Shown: positions 8,641 to 17,733, counted from the first letter of the stretch. The stretch is 64,000 nt of DNA from Maricurvus nonylphenolicus (GCF_042854845.1 NZ_AP031498.1:2046001-2110000), one strand, 5' to 3'. Numbers and translations: made by a program. The notes: generated from the sequence alone by a model not told the origin.

Positions 8641-8952
8641 ATGGTTATTGTAGAAACCTCCATATTCACCAAGCTCATCCAAGAATTGATGAGCGATGAT
8701 GAATACAAACAATTGCAGGAAGCATTGGTCAATCGTCCAGACCTGGGGGACTTGATCCAAGGTTCGGGCGGTTTACGTAAAGTTCGATGGAGCCTGGAAG
8801 GAAAAGGCAAGAGCGGAGGCGTTCGTGCTATCTATTACTGGGTGGTTAATGATGACCATATTCGTATGTTATACGTTTACCCAAAGGGCAAGCAGGACAA
8901 TCTGACCAAGTCGCAGATTGCTCAGTTAAAAAATATTGTCGAGAGGTGGTGA
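8641..8952 (+). CDS. RelE/HigB-type toxin
   Basis: 103-residue protein of the RelE/ParE superfamily, HigB-2-like: LRKVRWSLEGKGKSGGVRAIYY.. holds the basic core (shown here only in part) and the end reads MLYVYPKGKQDNLTKSQI. Such toxins cut mRNA on the ribosome. The gene precedes its antitoxin, the reversed order typical of higBA, and overlaps it by 7 bases. GGGAAGC directly before the ATG serves poorly as a ribosome site, so translation may be weak by design. Confidence 0.9.
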   Translation: MVIVETSIFTKLIQELMSDDEYKQLQEALVNRPDLGDLIQGSGGLRKVRWSLEGKGKSGGVRAIYYWVVNDDHIRMLYVYPKGKQDNLTKSQIAQLKNIVERW

Positions 8953-9245
8953 AGATGGAAAAAGCAATGTTTGATGAGCTGCTGGCTAGTGTTCAGGAAA
9001 TGGATAAGGTTGTAAAAGGCCAAGAAAAAGCTTCGCGCAGTTTTGATTTTCCAGAACCACAAGTTAAAGATATTCGTGAACGCTTAGGGGTGTCACAAGA
9101 TAAATTTGCGATGATCCTTGGGGTGAGTAAGCGTACTGTGGAAAACTGGGAGCAGGGGCGTCGGCATCCTACAGGCGCTGCACGTTCTTTGCTGCGTATT
9201 GTTGAGGCAGATCCTGAACATGCTTTAAGAGTCTTGTGTGCATGA
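8946..9245 (+). CDS. HigA-type antitoxin (XRE helix-turn-helix)
   Basis: 99 residues. C-terminal helix-turn-helix: VSQDKFAMILGVSKRTVENW then EQGRRHPTGAARSLLRI, the signature of HigA-2-type antitoxins; the N-terminal part (FDELLASVQEMDKVV) is the toxin-binding region. Overlaps the toxin by 7 bases, so translation is coupled. It should bind the palindrome at 8610-8628. Met4 (ATGGAAAAAG, 8955) with GAGGTGGTGAAG upstream is an equally good start. Confidence 0.92.
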   Translation: MVKMEKAMFDELLASVQEMDKVVKGQEKASRSFDFPEPQVKDIRERLGVSQDKFAMILGVSKRTVENWEQGRRHPTGAARSLLRIVEADPEHALRVLCA

Positions 9246-9325
9246 TTGAGTTCAGGTAGAAAAACTTAGGGGTAAAGCCCTATATTTTTAGGAAATTCAA
9301 AATAGGGACATCAAGGCTCACCACT

Positions 9326-10345
9326 ATGAGTATCAAGAAAGTTCTTGCCGTAGTTTTCTCCACGCTTTTTATCGTTATCGCCGTCTATAGCATTTACTTA
9401 ACCGGCTACGAAAAGCCTCCGGTAGATCCATCCTGGGCCGTTGAAGGTAACAAGGATATTCCTGAGGGCGCCGTGACGGTTCGCTGGACGGGGACTTCCA
9501 CCTTGGTTATTTCCGATGGCAGTTCCACCATCATTACCGATGGCTGGTTTAGTCGCCCGGGGCTTGGCGATGCTTTGTTAAATAACATCAGCCCTGATAT
9601 GGAAGCGATTACCTTTGGTCTGCAGAAAAATCAGATAACCAACGCCGATGCGGTATTTGCCTTTCACTCCCATTACGATCATGCCATGGATGCCCCTGAG
9701 GTTGCCAAACGCACCGGCGCTACATTAATGGGCTCGCCCTCAACGGCCATGATCGCTAAAGGCTGGGGGTTAAGTGATAATCAAATCACTGTTGTTGAAG
9801 ATCGGCAGAGCTATCCCGTAGGTGCTTTTACGCTTACGCCTATCATTACTTACCATGCCCCCACGCCAACTGAAGGCGGCAAGGTTAATAAAGACTACGA
9901 GAAAATCACCGCGCCTTTGGTTCCCCCGGTAGCCATATTGGATTACAGGGTTGGCGCCAGTTACACGCTGCATATTGAACACCCCAAAGGCGACATCATG
10001 ATTACCGGTTCGGCGGGTTATCGTCAGGATGCGTTACAGGGATTTAACGCCGATTATTATCTGTTAGGGATCGGTGGCTTTGGTGGTTTTGAGCCGGCGT
10101 ATCAAAATATCTTTTGGGATCAAACCATTGGCCTGACCCAACCCCATACGGTAATCCCCATTCACTGGGATTCCCTAACCGGTCCGATAGAAGGCGAATT
10201 TACCGGTATGATGCGGCTTTTTAGCATGATTATCGGCGGCTCAGATAATCCAGACATGATCCCGACGTTTTTCAATAACAAGGCAAAAGAGCAGGGGATT
10301 AAACTGATAACCCTGCCGCGTTATGATGAAGTGGTTCTTTTTTAA
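9326..10345 (+). CDS. Membrane-anchored metallo-beta-lactamase-fold hydrolase
   Basis: 339 residues. An N-terminal hydrophobic segment (VLAVVFSTLFIVIAVYSIYL) anchors or exports it. The metal motif FHSHYDHAMD near residue 113 is HxHxDH, and later His residues (PIITYHAP, VIPIHWDS) can complete a two-metal site. This places it in the MBL-fold superfamily, UlaG-like or lactonase-like branch; the substrate is unknown. A GGGAC stretch lies 18 bases before the ATG. The next gene starts 15 bases downstream. Confidence 0.9.
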   Translation: MSIKKVLAVVFSTLFIVIAVYSIYLTGYEKPPVDPSWAVEGNKDIPEGAVTVRWTGTSTLVISDGSSTIITDGWFSRPGLGDALLNNISPDMEAITFGLQKNQITNADAVFAFHSHYDHAMDAPEVAKRTGATLMGSPSTAMIAKGWGLSDNQITVVEDRQSYPVGAFTLTPIITYHAPTPTEGGKVNKDYEKITAPLVPPVAILDYRVGASYTLHIEHPKGDIMITGSAGYRQDALQGFNADYYLLGIGGFGGFEPAYQNIFWDQTIGLTQPHTVIPIHWDSLTGPIEGEFTGMMRLFSMIIGGSDNPDMIPTFFNNKAKEQGIKLITLPRYDEVVLF

Positions 10346-10359
10346 GGCTAAGCAGTATT

Positions 10360-11028
10360 ATGTGTGGACGATTTAATATTATCGGCGGTCCAGCCATCAA
10401 CAAATTGATGGCAGATGTAATGGGTGATGCGGCTGCCCCAACACTGGCAACACAACTCAATGTTGCGCCCACCGAATCCGTTCCGGTAGTGTTACAAAAC
10501 CAGGGCAACAAAGAATTACATTTAGCGCGCTGGTGGTTAACTCCATCCTGGTCCTCTGGCCCCGATACCAAATTCTCTATGTTCAATGCCCGCGCCGAAG
10601 GGCTTGAATCCAGTCGTGCGTACAAGGGGCCGTTTCATCACCAGCGCTGCATCCTGCCGGTAAGCTCCTATATCGAATGGCAGAAAACTGCCAGTGGCAA
10701 ACAACCCATAGAAATTTATCGTGAGGATGAAGCCATCGCCTTCGCTGGGCTGTGGGATGTCTGGAACGATGAGTTGTTATCTTGCTCTGTAGTAACAACA
10801 GCTGCGTCAGAATCCATGGCGCCGATCCACAACCGTATGCCGGTGATGTTGGATCAACAGGGAATAGACTTATGGCTAGACGGGCAAAGCTCGGTCGAAC
10901 AACTGCAAACTTTGTTTACGCCAAATCTGGTGTATCCACTAATGGCCAGGCCGGTTGATAAAGCGATAAATAATGCGAGGGTAAAGGAATTACCAAGGGC
11001 GGTAGGAGAGGTAAGAGAATTACTATGA
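10360..11028 (+). CDS. SOS response-associated peptidase (YedK/HMCES family)
   Basis: 222 residues beginning MCGRFN, where Cys2 becomes the N-terminal residue and forms a thiazolidine crosslink with abasic sites in single-stranded DNA. Family residues present: Asn/Pro in LNVAPTESVPVV, the Arg-Trp-Trp stretch LARWWLTPSW, Glu in SSYIEWQ, and His in MAPIHNRMPVML. It protects abasic DNA during replication. The gene follows the MBL hydrolase by 15 bases, but the pairing looks incidental. Confidence 0.95.
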   Translation: MCGRFNIIGGPAINKLMADVMGDAAAPTLATQLNVAPTESVPVVLQNQGNKELHLARWWLTPSWSSGPDTKFSMFNARAEGLESSRAYKGPFHHQRCILPVSSYIEWQKTASGKQPIEIYREDEAIAFAGLWDVWNDELLSCSVVTTAASESMAPIHNRMPVMLDQQGIDLWLDGQSSVEQLQTLFTPNLVYPLMARPVDKAINNARVKELPRAVGEVRELL

Positions 11029-11037
11029 GCTTTGTTC

Positions 11038-11200
11038 TTTACGTCATTCCTCCCCAAGCGAATAAATGTAAAAGGTTTCCACAATCTTCTTAACTCCATA
11101 CCTAGCCAGGTAAGCAAATGTAAGGGATCACCACAATCTCTTTAACGTCATTCCCGCGCAGGCGGGAATCCAGTGTCTTTAGGTATGACTAGCCAGTTCT
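11038..11200. repeat. Repeat cluster with dispersed palindrome
   Basis: Between two gene ends. Two imperfect tandem copies of an AAATGTAA..CCACAATCT..TTAAC unit (about 11064 and 11119) are followed by the palindrome ATTCCCGCGCAGGCGGGAAT (11150-11169). The same palindrome type recurs at 42.2 and 47.0-47.3 kb. It probably acts as a transcript end or is a small mobile repeat. Confidence 0.7.
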
Positions 11201-11602
11201 CTAACTTTTCTGCGCCTTCAGCACAAGCTCCAACGCTTCCGGAGTAACGCACTGATCTCTATTCCAGTGCGCCTCCAATTGCTCCACCAACAGATCAATA
11301 CTACGTTTTTTCTCTTCTAGGTTATCAATCAGCGTATCAATATCCTGGCGCTTGGTATCCAGCTGTTTCAGCGTTAGCTCGTGATCAATAGAGCATCCTC
11401 CCAGCAAAGCAACCATCTCATCAAGCGAGAACCCCAAGTTCTGGGCAAACTTAATAATCTGCAATTGCATCAAACTGCTAGCATCATAACTCCGATAGCC
11501 ACTGCTTAAACGCTCGGCATGGGGCAGTAGGCCCTTTTTCTCATAAAAGCGTATAGCACTGGCACTGAGGCCGCTCTGCTCGGCCAGTTCTCCGATTTTC
11601 AT
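11201..11602 (-). CDS. MerR family transcriptional regulator
   Basis: 133 residues: helix-turn-helix MKIGELAEQSGLSASAIRFY, wing with KKGLLPHAERLSSGYR, then a dimerisation helix (IDTLIDNLEEKKRSIDLLV). One Cys in LLGGCSIDHE and one in NRDQCVTP could sense redox or metal. Divergent from the Old Yellow Enzyme gene, with a MerR-type promoter between (11644-11674). Confidence 0.93.
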   Translation of the reverse strand: MKIGELAEQSGLSASAIRFYEKKGLLPHAERLSSGYRSYDASSLMQLQIIKFAQNLGFSLDEMVALLGGCSIDHELTLKQLDTKRQDIDTLIDNLEEKKRSIDLLVEQLEAHWNRDQCVTPEALELVLKAQKS

Positions 11603-11643
11603 TGCTGAATACCTCCCGTTAACAGGTCTTTACGATATAGCTG

Positions 11644-11674
11644 TTGACCTTAAAGCTGACTTTAAGGTTATGCT
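11644..11674 (+). promoter_or_regulatory. MerR-type promoter with 19-base spacer
   Basis: TTGACC (-35, 11644-11649) and TATGCT (-10, 11669-11674) are 19 bases apart, too long for RNA polymerase alone. The spacer is filled by ACCTTAAAG-CTGA-CTTTAAGGT (11647-11668), a perfect 9-base inverted repeat. This is the classical MerR activator layout, directed at the Old Yellow Enzyme gene. Confidence 0.8.
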
Positions 11675-11722
11675 TTTTACCATCGATAATCCAGAGCTAA
11701 TAAGCCCAACCGGAGAGAGACT

Positions 11723-12955
11723 ATGCCCAGCAGTGTATTTGAGCCTTTGGAGCTGACTAACGGCAAAACCCTGAAAAACCGCCTGGTAAAGGCGGCCATG
11801 GAAGAGGGCATGGCCGATGCCCAACAGCGCCCAGGCCACGAACTGTGTGGCCTGTACCAACGCTGGGCCGAAGGCGGGGTGGGGGTGATTATCACCGGTA
11901 ATGTGATGGTCGATTCACTGGCCATGACCGGCCCTGGCGGAGTCGCGCTACAGGCAGATGCCGATATGGAGGCCTTCAAGCGTTGGGCAGCTGCCGCCAA
12001 AACCAACAACACCCAGGTATGGATGCAGATTAACCACCCGGGCCGCCAGGTCTACAAGAGCATGGGCGGTAAAGCCCTGGCGCCCTCGGCAGTGGCACTG
12101 GATTTAGGTAAACACTCCGACAAGTTCGCCACACCCAAAGCCATGACCGAGGCAGAGATTGAAGATGTTATCGAACGCTTTGTTACCACTGCATCTCAAG
12201 CGCAAAAGGCCGGGTTTGATGGAGTTCAGGTTCATGCGGCGCACGGTTATCTGCTAGCGCAATTTTTATCTCCCTTGAGTAATCAGCGTCATGACCAATG
12301 GGGCGGCGCGCTGGAAAATCGCTCCCGCCTGCTACTGGAAATCGTGCAGCGCATTCACCAACAATGTGGTGAAGGTTTCACCCTGTCGGTAAAACTGAAT
12401 TCTGCTGATTTTCAACGCGGTGGTTTTGATATTGGCGATGCCGAGCAGGTGGTGGCACAACTGGAGGGCGCCGGTGTACATGTGGTGGAGCTTTCCGGTG
12501 GCAGTTATGAATCCCCGGCCATGCAGGGCCGCACCGCCGATGGCCGTACCCTGGATCGTGAAGCTTACTTCCTGGAGTTTGCCGAACGTATTTCCAGTAA
12601 AACCAAAGTGACTATTATGACCACCGGTGGCGTACGCCGCCTGGCCACCGCCAATCGTGTGGTAGCCAACGGTGTTGAACTGGTTGGGATTGCCAGTGCC
12701 ATGTCCTTCAAGCATGACTTACCCAATATCTGGCAAACGCAGCCAGACTATGTTGCCGTGATTCCACCGGTAAATTGGAAAGATAAAACAATGGCCGCTA
12801 TGGCGACCATGTCGATAATCCGGCGTCAGCTAGTGCGTTTGGGGCGTGGCAAAGCGGTGCAGAAAAAACCTTCACCGGCCTTTGCCTTGATTGCAGATTT
12901 ACTCAGCAAAGCGAAACTAACACGTCGCTACCGCAAGCTTGTCGTGGAGGGGTAA
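11723..12955 (+). CDS. Old Yellow Enzyme family NADH:flavin oxidoreductase
   Basis: 410-residue FMN enzyme reducing activated double bonds with NAD(P)H. Seen: KNRLVKAAMEEGM near the start (FMN strand), the substrate-binding VHAAHGYLLAQFLSP near residue 170, SVKLNSADFQRGGF, and the phosphate-binding TTGGVRR then VGIASAM. A C-terminal extension of about 50 basic residues follows the barrel. Good GAGAGA site 7 bases before ATG. Under the MerR-type promoter at 11644. Confidence 0.93.
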   Translation: MPSSVFEPLELTNGKTLKNRLVKAAMEEGMADAQQRPGHELCGLYQRWAEGGVGVIITGNVMVDSLAMTGPGGVALQADADMEAFKRWAAAAKTNNTQVWMQINHPGRQVYKSMGGKALAPSAVALDLGKHSDKFATPKAMTEAEIEDVIERFVTTASQAQKAGFDGVQVHAAHGYLLAQFLSPLSNQRHDQWGGALENRSRLLLEIVQRIHQQCGEGFTLSVKLNSADFQRGGFDIGDAEQVVAQLEGAGVHVVELSGGSYESPAMQGRTADGRTLDREAYFLEFAERISSKTKVTIMTTGGVRRLATANRVVANGVELVGIASAMSFKHDLPNIWQTQPDYVAVIPPVNWKDKTMAAMATMSIIRRQLVRLGRGKAVQKKPSPAFALIADLLSKAKLTRRYRKLVVEG

Positions 12956-13124
12956 GTAAGGGGTAGCTACGACAAAGCGGCAATATATTGCCGTTAACTG
13001 CGCACAAGTTTGAAAAGCAATGCAGTGAAAAATAGCGATTTCTGCGTATTAGCGCGGTAAATCGCTTGAGAATTAGATATGGCATCAAATTTGCGAAGGA
13101 TAGCGGTTACGAAGGGAGCGTGTT

Positions 13125-13769
13125 ATGTCTATTTCTCAAACAGGAAATTCAACCGATAGCTATTCATACCTAACGAATACGCAAACCACCAGTCAAACCA
13201 GCGATGTAACCTCGCAAACAGAAAAGTCCCAGCAGGAAACCTCCAGCGCGAGTGAGGTGAAGATTTCCTCACGGGCGCAAAAACTGGCTGCCTTGCAGGA
13301 GGAGTTCTTCCCCGGTGGTTATAAAAGCTTATCCATATCCTCAAGCTTTATTGCGCGCTTGCAAGAATACGGCTTTATATCGGAGCAACAGGTGGGCAAT
13401 CTTCCCGAGCACCTACAACCCGGCAGTGAAGCCAGCTCGTCAGCAAGCAATACCACGGAAACCGTCGCCAAGGTCATGGCCAAAGCCGAAAGCTTATTGG
13501 AAAGGCTGGAAGGTGAGGACAAGCATCTGGCCCTGCAGGCGGATATTGCCGATGCCCTTGATGTATTGGAAAGTGACTTCGGCAGGCCATCAACCCATTC
13601 CCGCTGGTTAAGTGAACAGTTAGACAGCCATCAGCAGATTATTCCTGCAGAGGATCTGACACAGGAAGAGTGGGTTACCCTGAGTGGCTTATCCAGTGCG
13701 CTAAAAATCAATGATTTGTTTTCCAGTGGCACAACAAACAATCAGTTAGGCGGGCTCTACCAGCGTTAA
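13125..13769 (+). CDS. Hypothetical protein with Ser/Thr/Gln-rich N-terminus
   Basis: 214 residues, not recognised. The first 50 are Ser, Thr and Gln rich, then VKISSRAQKLAALQEEFF, a short motif often seen in low-complexity-led cytoplasmic proteins, and an acidic helical C-terminal half. No signal peptide or membrane segment. GAAGGGAG lies 8 bases before the ATG. Its plan resembles the unrelated-looking gene at 51521, but I cannot align them convincingly. Followed by the DUF3087-like gene. Confidence 0.7.
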   Translation: MSISQTGNSTDSYSYLTNTQTTSQTSDVTSQTEKSQQETSSASEVKISSRAQKLAALQEEFFPGGYKSLSISSSFIARLQEYGFISEQQVGNLPEHLQPGSEASSSASNTTETVAKVMAKAESLLERLEGEDKHLALQADIADALDVLESDFGRPSTHSRWLSEQLDSHQQIIPAEDLTQEEWVTLSGLSSALKINDLFSSGTTNNQLGGLYQR

Positions 13770-13843
13770 AGCCATCACTTCCTCAGTGGTAATTGTCTAT
13801 GCCGCCATCTACAATGCGGCCCTCAATTGCTATTGGAACTCCC

Positions 13844-14353
13844 ATGACTCTGCAGTCCATCGATAAATCCCTTTATCAGCAACGCTACAAGCGCGTAGCC
13901 ATTGGCTTAGCCGTCAGTCTGGCTGTGTTGTCATTAAGTATTTCCACACTCTTAATAACGTTATTTGGCAGCAGTGAATCGGGTAGTAATACCGGCTTGA
14001 ATGTCATCGGTGTTGCTGTATCGGTGGCTATATTGGTTTTTGCCCTGCAAAAACTAAAACACAAACCTTACTTCAAAGAAGTCGCCTACGTTTGGGCTTT
14101 GAAGCAAGAGCTCAATCACATCAACCGTCATATCCACAAAATCAAAGCTGCTGCCCAAGAGGGTGATGCCAACGCAATGATTGTGCTGAACTTCTCCTAC
14201 CAGGGATCGGAGCAGTTGTGGCAGTTGGATGACAACACCCTGGTGATGGACGAATTACGGGTTTGGAAAGCCGATTTAGAAGAATTAAAGCAACGCTATA
14301 GCGTAGAAACCTCCCTGGAAGATTATCGCCGGGAATTACTTCAAAACTTCTAA
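13844..14353 (+). CDS. DUF3087-like membrane protein
   Basis: 169 residues. It begins MTLQSIDKSLYQQRYKRVAI, then two membrane segments (about 20-45 and 55-75) and a cytoplasmic helical C-terminus (VWALKQELNHINRHIHKIK). This pattern fits DUF3087, a family of unknown role in gammaproteobacteria. An ATG at 13793 is in frame but gives a proline- and serine-rich lead that does not fit the family, so I start at 13844. Confidence 0.78.
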   Translation: MTLQSIDKSLYQQRYKRVAIGLAVSLAVLSLSISTLLITLFGSSESGSNTGLNVIGVAVSVAILVFALQKLKHKPYFKEVAYVWALKQELNHINRHIHKIKAAAQEGDANAMIVLNFSYQGSEQLWQLDDNTLVMDELRVWKADLEELKQRYSVETSLEDYRRELLQNF

Positions 14354-14361
14354 CTTTAGCG

Positions 14362-15219
14362 TTACCCGCTAGTCGCACACTCCACAAATGCTTCCATACT
14401 GGCCTTTAACGAATCATGGCGCCAAATAATCGCCGTTTGCGTCTTACGCCATTTCATCGGCAGGCTGTGTACCTGCACATTGTCCCGGAACGGGTAATCA
14501 TCCAGTAAGGCCTCAGGCAGTATCCCCACACCCATGCCCGCAGCTGCGCAACTCAGCAGGGCATGATAGGAACTAATCTCTACCACCTTGGCAACGGTGC
14601 CATCCTGGTTAAGCCAATCGGTTAACCGGGTGCGATAGGCGCAGCGGTGATTAAACCCGAGTAGGGTGGCTTCACTGTCCAGATCGGCGGGTTTTTTGAT
14701 GGGTTTATGGTGTAAATCGCTGACCAATACTAGAGACTCTTTATAAACCGGTTTGATGGCCAGGCGTGGATCCGGCGATGGATCGGCGACAAAGGCCATA
14801 TCGATTTCACCGTCCAATACCTTCTCGATAAGCACACCGGTAGGGCCCGTAGTGACGTTAAGCTCGACATCGGCATAAGCCTGGTGAAAGCGCATTAACG
14901 GGTCTACCAAGCGAGTGGCTGCCACGGCTTCCATGGAGCCGACGTTCAGCACGCCCTTGGGGTGACTCTGCTGCAGCTCATCAACCGCCTGCTGAGCTAA
15001 ATCCAGAATCTTGTGGCTGTAGCCCAGCAGCTGTTCACCGGCCACCGAAATCCGCAAGCGATTCTTTTCCCGCAGAAACAGCGGTTTGCCCAGCTCTTCC
15101 TCCAGTTTCTGGATACGTGCGGTAACGTTAGAGGGCACCCGGTTGAGCTTTTCGGCCGCCCGGGTAATGCCGCCGGATTCGGCCACCTGCTGAAATACGC
15201 GGAGATCGGATAATTCCAT
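14362..15219 (-). CDS. LysR family transcriptional regulator
   Basis: 285 residues: N-terminal winged helix (LRVFQQVAESGGITRAAEKL, RVPSNVTARIQKLEEELG) and a periplasmic-binding-like effector domain from about residue 90 (GVLNVGSMEAVAATRLV). Divergent from an EamA-type exporter, with a LysR-type palindrome between them; the exporter is the likely target. Confidence 0.94.
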   Translation of the reverse strand: MELSDLRVFQQVAESGGITRAAEKLNRVPSNVTARIQKLEEELGKPLFLREKNRLRISVAGEQLLGYSHKILDLAQQAVDELQQSHPKGVLNVGSMEAVAATRLVDPLMRFHQAYADVELNVTTGPTGVLIEKVLDGEIDMAFVADPSPDPRLAIKPVYKESLVLVSDLHHKPIKKPADLDSEATLLGFNHRCAYRTRLTDWLNQDGTVAKVVEISSYHALLSCAAAGMGVGILPEALLDDYPFRDNVQVHSLPMKWRKTQTAIIWRHDSLKASMEAFVECATSG

Positions 15220-15261
15220 GAGTCTTTACTTTCACAATATAAGAATAGTTTGTTCAGTATT

Positions 15262-15278
15262 ATTCATTATTAATGAAT
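15262..15278. promoter_or_regulatory. LysR-type palindrome
   Basis: ATTCATTATTAATGAAT, 8-base arms around one base, in the space between the LysR gene and the EamA gene. AT-rich interrupted dyads of this sort are typical LysR recognition sites. Confidence 0.5.
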
Positions 15279-15333
15279 GGTCAATTGGCTTAAGCTTTAC
15301 CCCAACATTCACCCGGACAAAAGGAGATACCTG

Positions 15334-16263
15334 ATGAACCATCTACAGGCTACCAACAAAGGCTACCTCTATGCATTGGCCGCGGTGGTGATTTGGACGG
15401 GGTTTATCCTGGTATCCCGCATGGGCGGGATCAGTGAATTACTGTCGTACGATGTGATCGCAATACGTTATGCCACCTGTGCGGCGCTGCTGTTGCCGGT
15501 GTGGTGGTTTAAATACCGCTTTAACCTATTGAACTGGAAGTTGGTGGTGGCCAGTGTGATTGGCGGCTTAGCTTATGCGCTGTTTGCCTTTCGGGGTTTT
15601 CAGTTGGCCCCCGCATCGCACGCGGCAGTGTTACTGCCGGGCCTGATGCCGCTGTTTATTATCCTGCTGTCAGTTTGGATTAATCGCGAAAGGCAAAGTT
15701 GGTCCAAGTGGTTGGGCATAGGTGTTATCACTTTAGGGGTTGGCAGCTTATTCGCACAACAGCTGTCGCAAAGCCAGGGGTTAAACCAGAGTCAAGGCCA
15801 GAGCTTTGCAGAAGGGCATATCTGGTTAGTGCTGGCGGCCTTAATGTGGGCGTTGTTTTCGGTATTGATTAAACGTTGGGGCATTACCCCCTGGCAGGCG
15901 ACAGTGAGTTTGGCAGTGATTACTTGTGCATTGTATTTGCCGGTTTATATGTTCTGGTTACCGAAGAATATTTCTACCGACTTATGGCCCGATATTCTGC
16001 TACAGGCGTTTTATCAGGGCATTATGGCTACCATTGTGCAGATGTTTCTTTACGTAAAAGCTGTACAGGTCATAGGCCCTTCATCCATGGGTGCCATGAT
16101 GGCCATGGTACCGGTATTGGCAGGTGTGGCGGCAATGTTTGCGCTCAACGAGCCTGCAACGCCGGAATTATTAAGTGGTTTGGTATTGGTGAGCGTTGGC
16201 GCCTGGGTGGCACACAGCCAGTGGTTACAAACCAAATATAAACCTGTGTTGATCAACGATTAA
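15334..16263 (+). CDS. EamA/DMT family transporter
   Basis: 309 residues with about ten membrane segments in two similar halves; YALAAVVIWTGFILVSRMGG opens the first EamA repeat and LVLAALMWALFSVLIKRWG the second. Drug/metabolite exporters of this family move amino acids or small metabolites out. Start at 15334 follows AAGGAGAT; an earlier ATG at 15277 lacks such a site. A tautomerase gene follows after 37 bases. Confidence 0.92.
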   Translation: MNHLQATNKGYLYALAAVVIWTGFILVSRMGGISELLSYDVIAIRYATCAALLLPVWWFKYRFNLLNWKLVVASVIGGLAYALFAFRGFQLAPASHAAVLLPGLMPLFIILLSVWINRERQSWSKWLGIGVITLGVGSLFAQQLSQSQGLNQSQGQSFAEGHIWLVLAALMWALFSVLIKRWGITPWQATVSLAVITCALYLPVYMFWLPKNISTDLWPDILLQAFYQGIMATIVQMFLYVKAVQVIGPSSMGAMMAMVPVLAGVAAMFALNEPATPELLSGLVLVSVGAWVAHSQWLQTKYKPVLIND

Positions 16264-16300
16264 AAGTGTTAGTACTCAAGTACATTTAAAGGAGAAAGAA

Positions 16301-16504
16301 ATGCCTTACGTCAATATCAAAATTACCGACGAACAAGTAACCCCCGAACAAAAAGCCGAGCTGATAGCTGGTGCGACGCAATTGTTGGTGGATGTGTTGA
16401 ATAAAAATCCAGCCACCACAGTAGTGGTGATTGACGAAGTAAATACCGATAACTGGGGTATTGGCGGGAAGGTGGTGACGGATTTGCGAAAGCAAAGTAG
16501 TTAA
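16301..16504 (+). CDS. 4-oxalocrotonate tautomerase-like protein
   Basis: 67 residues, beginning MPYVNIKI so that Pro1 is exposed as the catalytic base after Met removal. The end carries NWGIGGKVVTDLR, the 4-OT family C-terminus. Very strong AAGGAGAAAG before the ATG. Isomerises unsaturated keto acids in aromatic catabolism; no ring-cleavage genes are adjacent. Confidence 0.93.
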   Translation: MPYVNIKITDEQVTPEQKAELIAGATQLLVDVLNKNPATTVVVIDEVNTDNWGIGGKVVTDLRKQSS

Positions 16505-16510
16505 GCTTTT

Positions 16511-16548
16511 TGGTGTGGGGTCAGACCCTGGGGTCTGACCCCACACCA
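16511..16548. repeat. GGGGTCAGACCC palindrome, full 38-base form
   Basis: Two perfect 18-base arms around a 2-base centre, core GGGGTCAGACCC/GGGTCTGACCCC, between two convergent gene ends. It is the longest of a family recurring in this window (21931, 25554, 28617, 31024, 36017, 37541). It may end transcription in both directions, though no T-run follows. REP-like mobile repeat is the likeliest class. Confidence 0.8.
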
Positions 16549-16559
16549 TACACATCATA

Positions 16560-17558
16560 TCAGGACTGTTTACGTAACTTGCCAGGCGTTGTATTGAAAT
16601 GCTTTTTTATCGCTTTCCCGAAAGCCGCCTCGGAGGCGTAGCCAGCGCCTTGCGCAATACTAATCATGGATTCATTGGTGTTTTGCAGCTTGGCCTTGGC
16701 TTTCATTAAACGTGTATTGGTAAGGTAGGATTTAGGCGTTTCCCCAACCATGTTGACAAACTTTTGGGTAAACGCGGTGCGACCCATTGCAGATGCCTCA
16801 GCCAGTGACTCAACAGTCCACTTTGGATCTGTCTCCTTGTGAATCAGGTTTAGCGCCACACCTATGTGAGGGTCAGACAGTGCCGTCATATAGTCATTGG
16901 AATGTTTCGCATTGCGCATATGCTCTCTGAGCAGCTGAACAAAGAAAACCTCCGCGAGGTGATCAACGATAAGTCGCTGGCCGGGGTATAACGTGGATGA
17001 CTCCTCTATCATGAGGTTGGTTAAGGCCTCATGCCTTTGCCGCTCACCTTCAGTTGTTGGTCTGGTCTGAATAAAGCAGGGCAGGCTTTCGAGAAAGGGG
17101 TGATTGATAGAGGAGTCATAGGTCAGAGTACCGCTCAATAATATCGTAACCTGGTCATCCTCAGGTGAGTCTCCAGCAGTTGCTGCCTCCTGTTGCGAGG
17201 TGTTGCCCCACGCGCCGCTATCGGTTGCAGAAATACTTATTGCTCCCGTTTTCAGCAGCATCAAACCTTCGTCGTCATTTACTTTGATGACATTCGTTGC
17301 ATCCAGATCCAGGTTTTCCGGGCTATCACTGATCCAGTGAGTGCCTCCCGTGGGGAAGGCCACGCTATCACCCGCCTGTAATTGCAGCACCTTATCGCTA
17401 CTGCACTCTCGCAGATAACATTGCCCTTGAATAACAGTATGAAAGATACCCTGGGGGCGATAAAGCACCTGCAGATTCCAAGGCCCAGCCTCTGCTCTGC
17501 AAGCGAAGATTTTTGCCGATAGCTGAATTGATTTCAGTAAGTCTGATAAGGCGTCCAT
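16560..17558 (-). CDS. AraC family regulator with cupin sensor domain
   Basis: 332 residues from MDALSDLLKSIQL, the characteristic opening of this AraC subgroup. N-terminal cupin (residues about 10-190, with VIQGQCYL and FPTGGTHWI) and C-terminal double helix-turn-helix (WTVESLAEASAMGRTAFTQK, then ISIAQGAGYASEAAFGKAIK). Divergent from the second TonB receptor, which it may control. The frame extends 23 codons upstream, but MDALSDLL is where the family starts. Confidence 0.93.
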   Translation of the reverse strand: MDALSDLLKSIQLSAKIFACRAEAGPWNLQVLYRPQGIFHTVIQGQCYLRECSSDKVLQLQAGDSVAFPTGGTHWISDSPENLDLDATNVIKVNDDEGLMLLKTGAISISATDSGAWGNTSQQEAATAGDSPEDDQVTILLSGTLTYDSSINHPFLESLPCFIQTRPTTEGERQRHEALTNLMIEESSTLYPGQRLIVDHLAEVFFVQLLREHMRNAKHSNDYMTALSDPHIGVALNLIHKETDPKWTVESLAEASAMGRTAFTQKFVNMVGETPKSYLTNTRLMKAKAKLQNTNESMISIAQGAGYASEAAFGKAIKKHFNTTPGKLRKQS

Positions 17559-17733
17559 TATCAACATTCTAGCGTAAGTGTTATCTCGGCGGCTATGACA
17601 GAGGCAGTGCTCTGAAAAAAAAGACAAGAACTACGGTAAAAGCAACATTTTCCAGCGGTGGAATCAGAGCGACACTAAAAAGCGCTAGAGAGAAACAATA
17701 CTCCATAGCTGAACATATAATAATAGACCGGAG

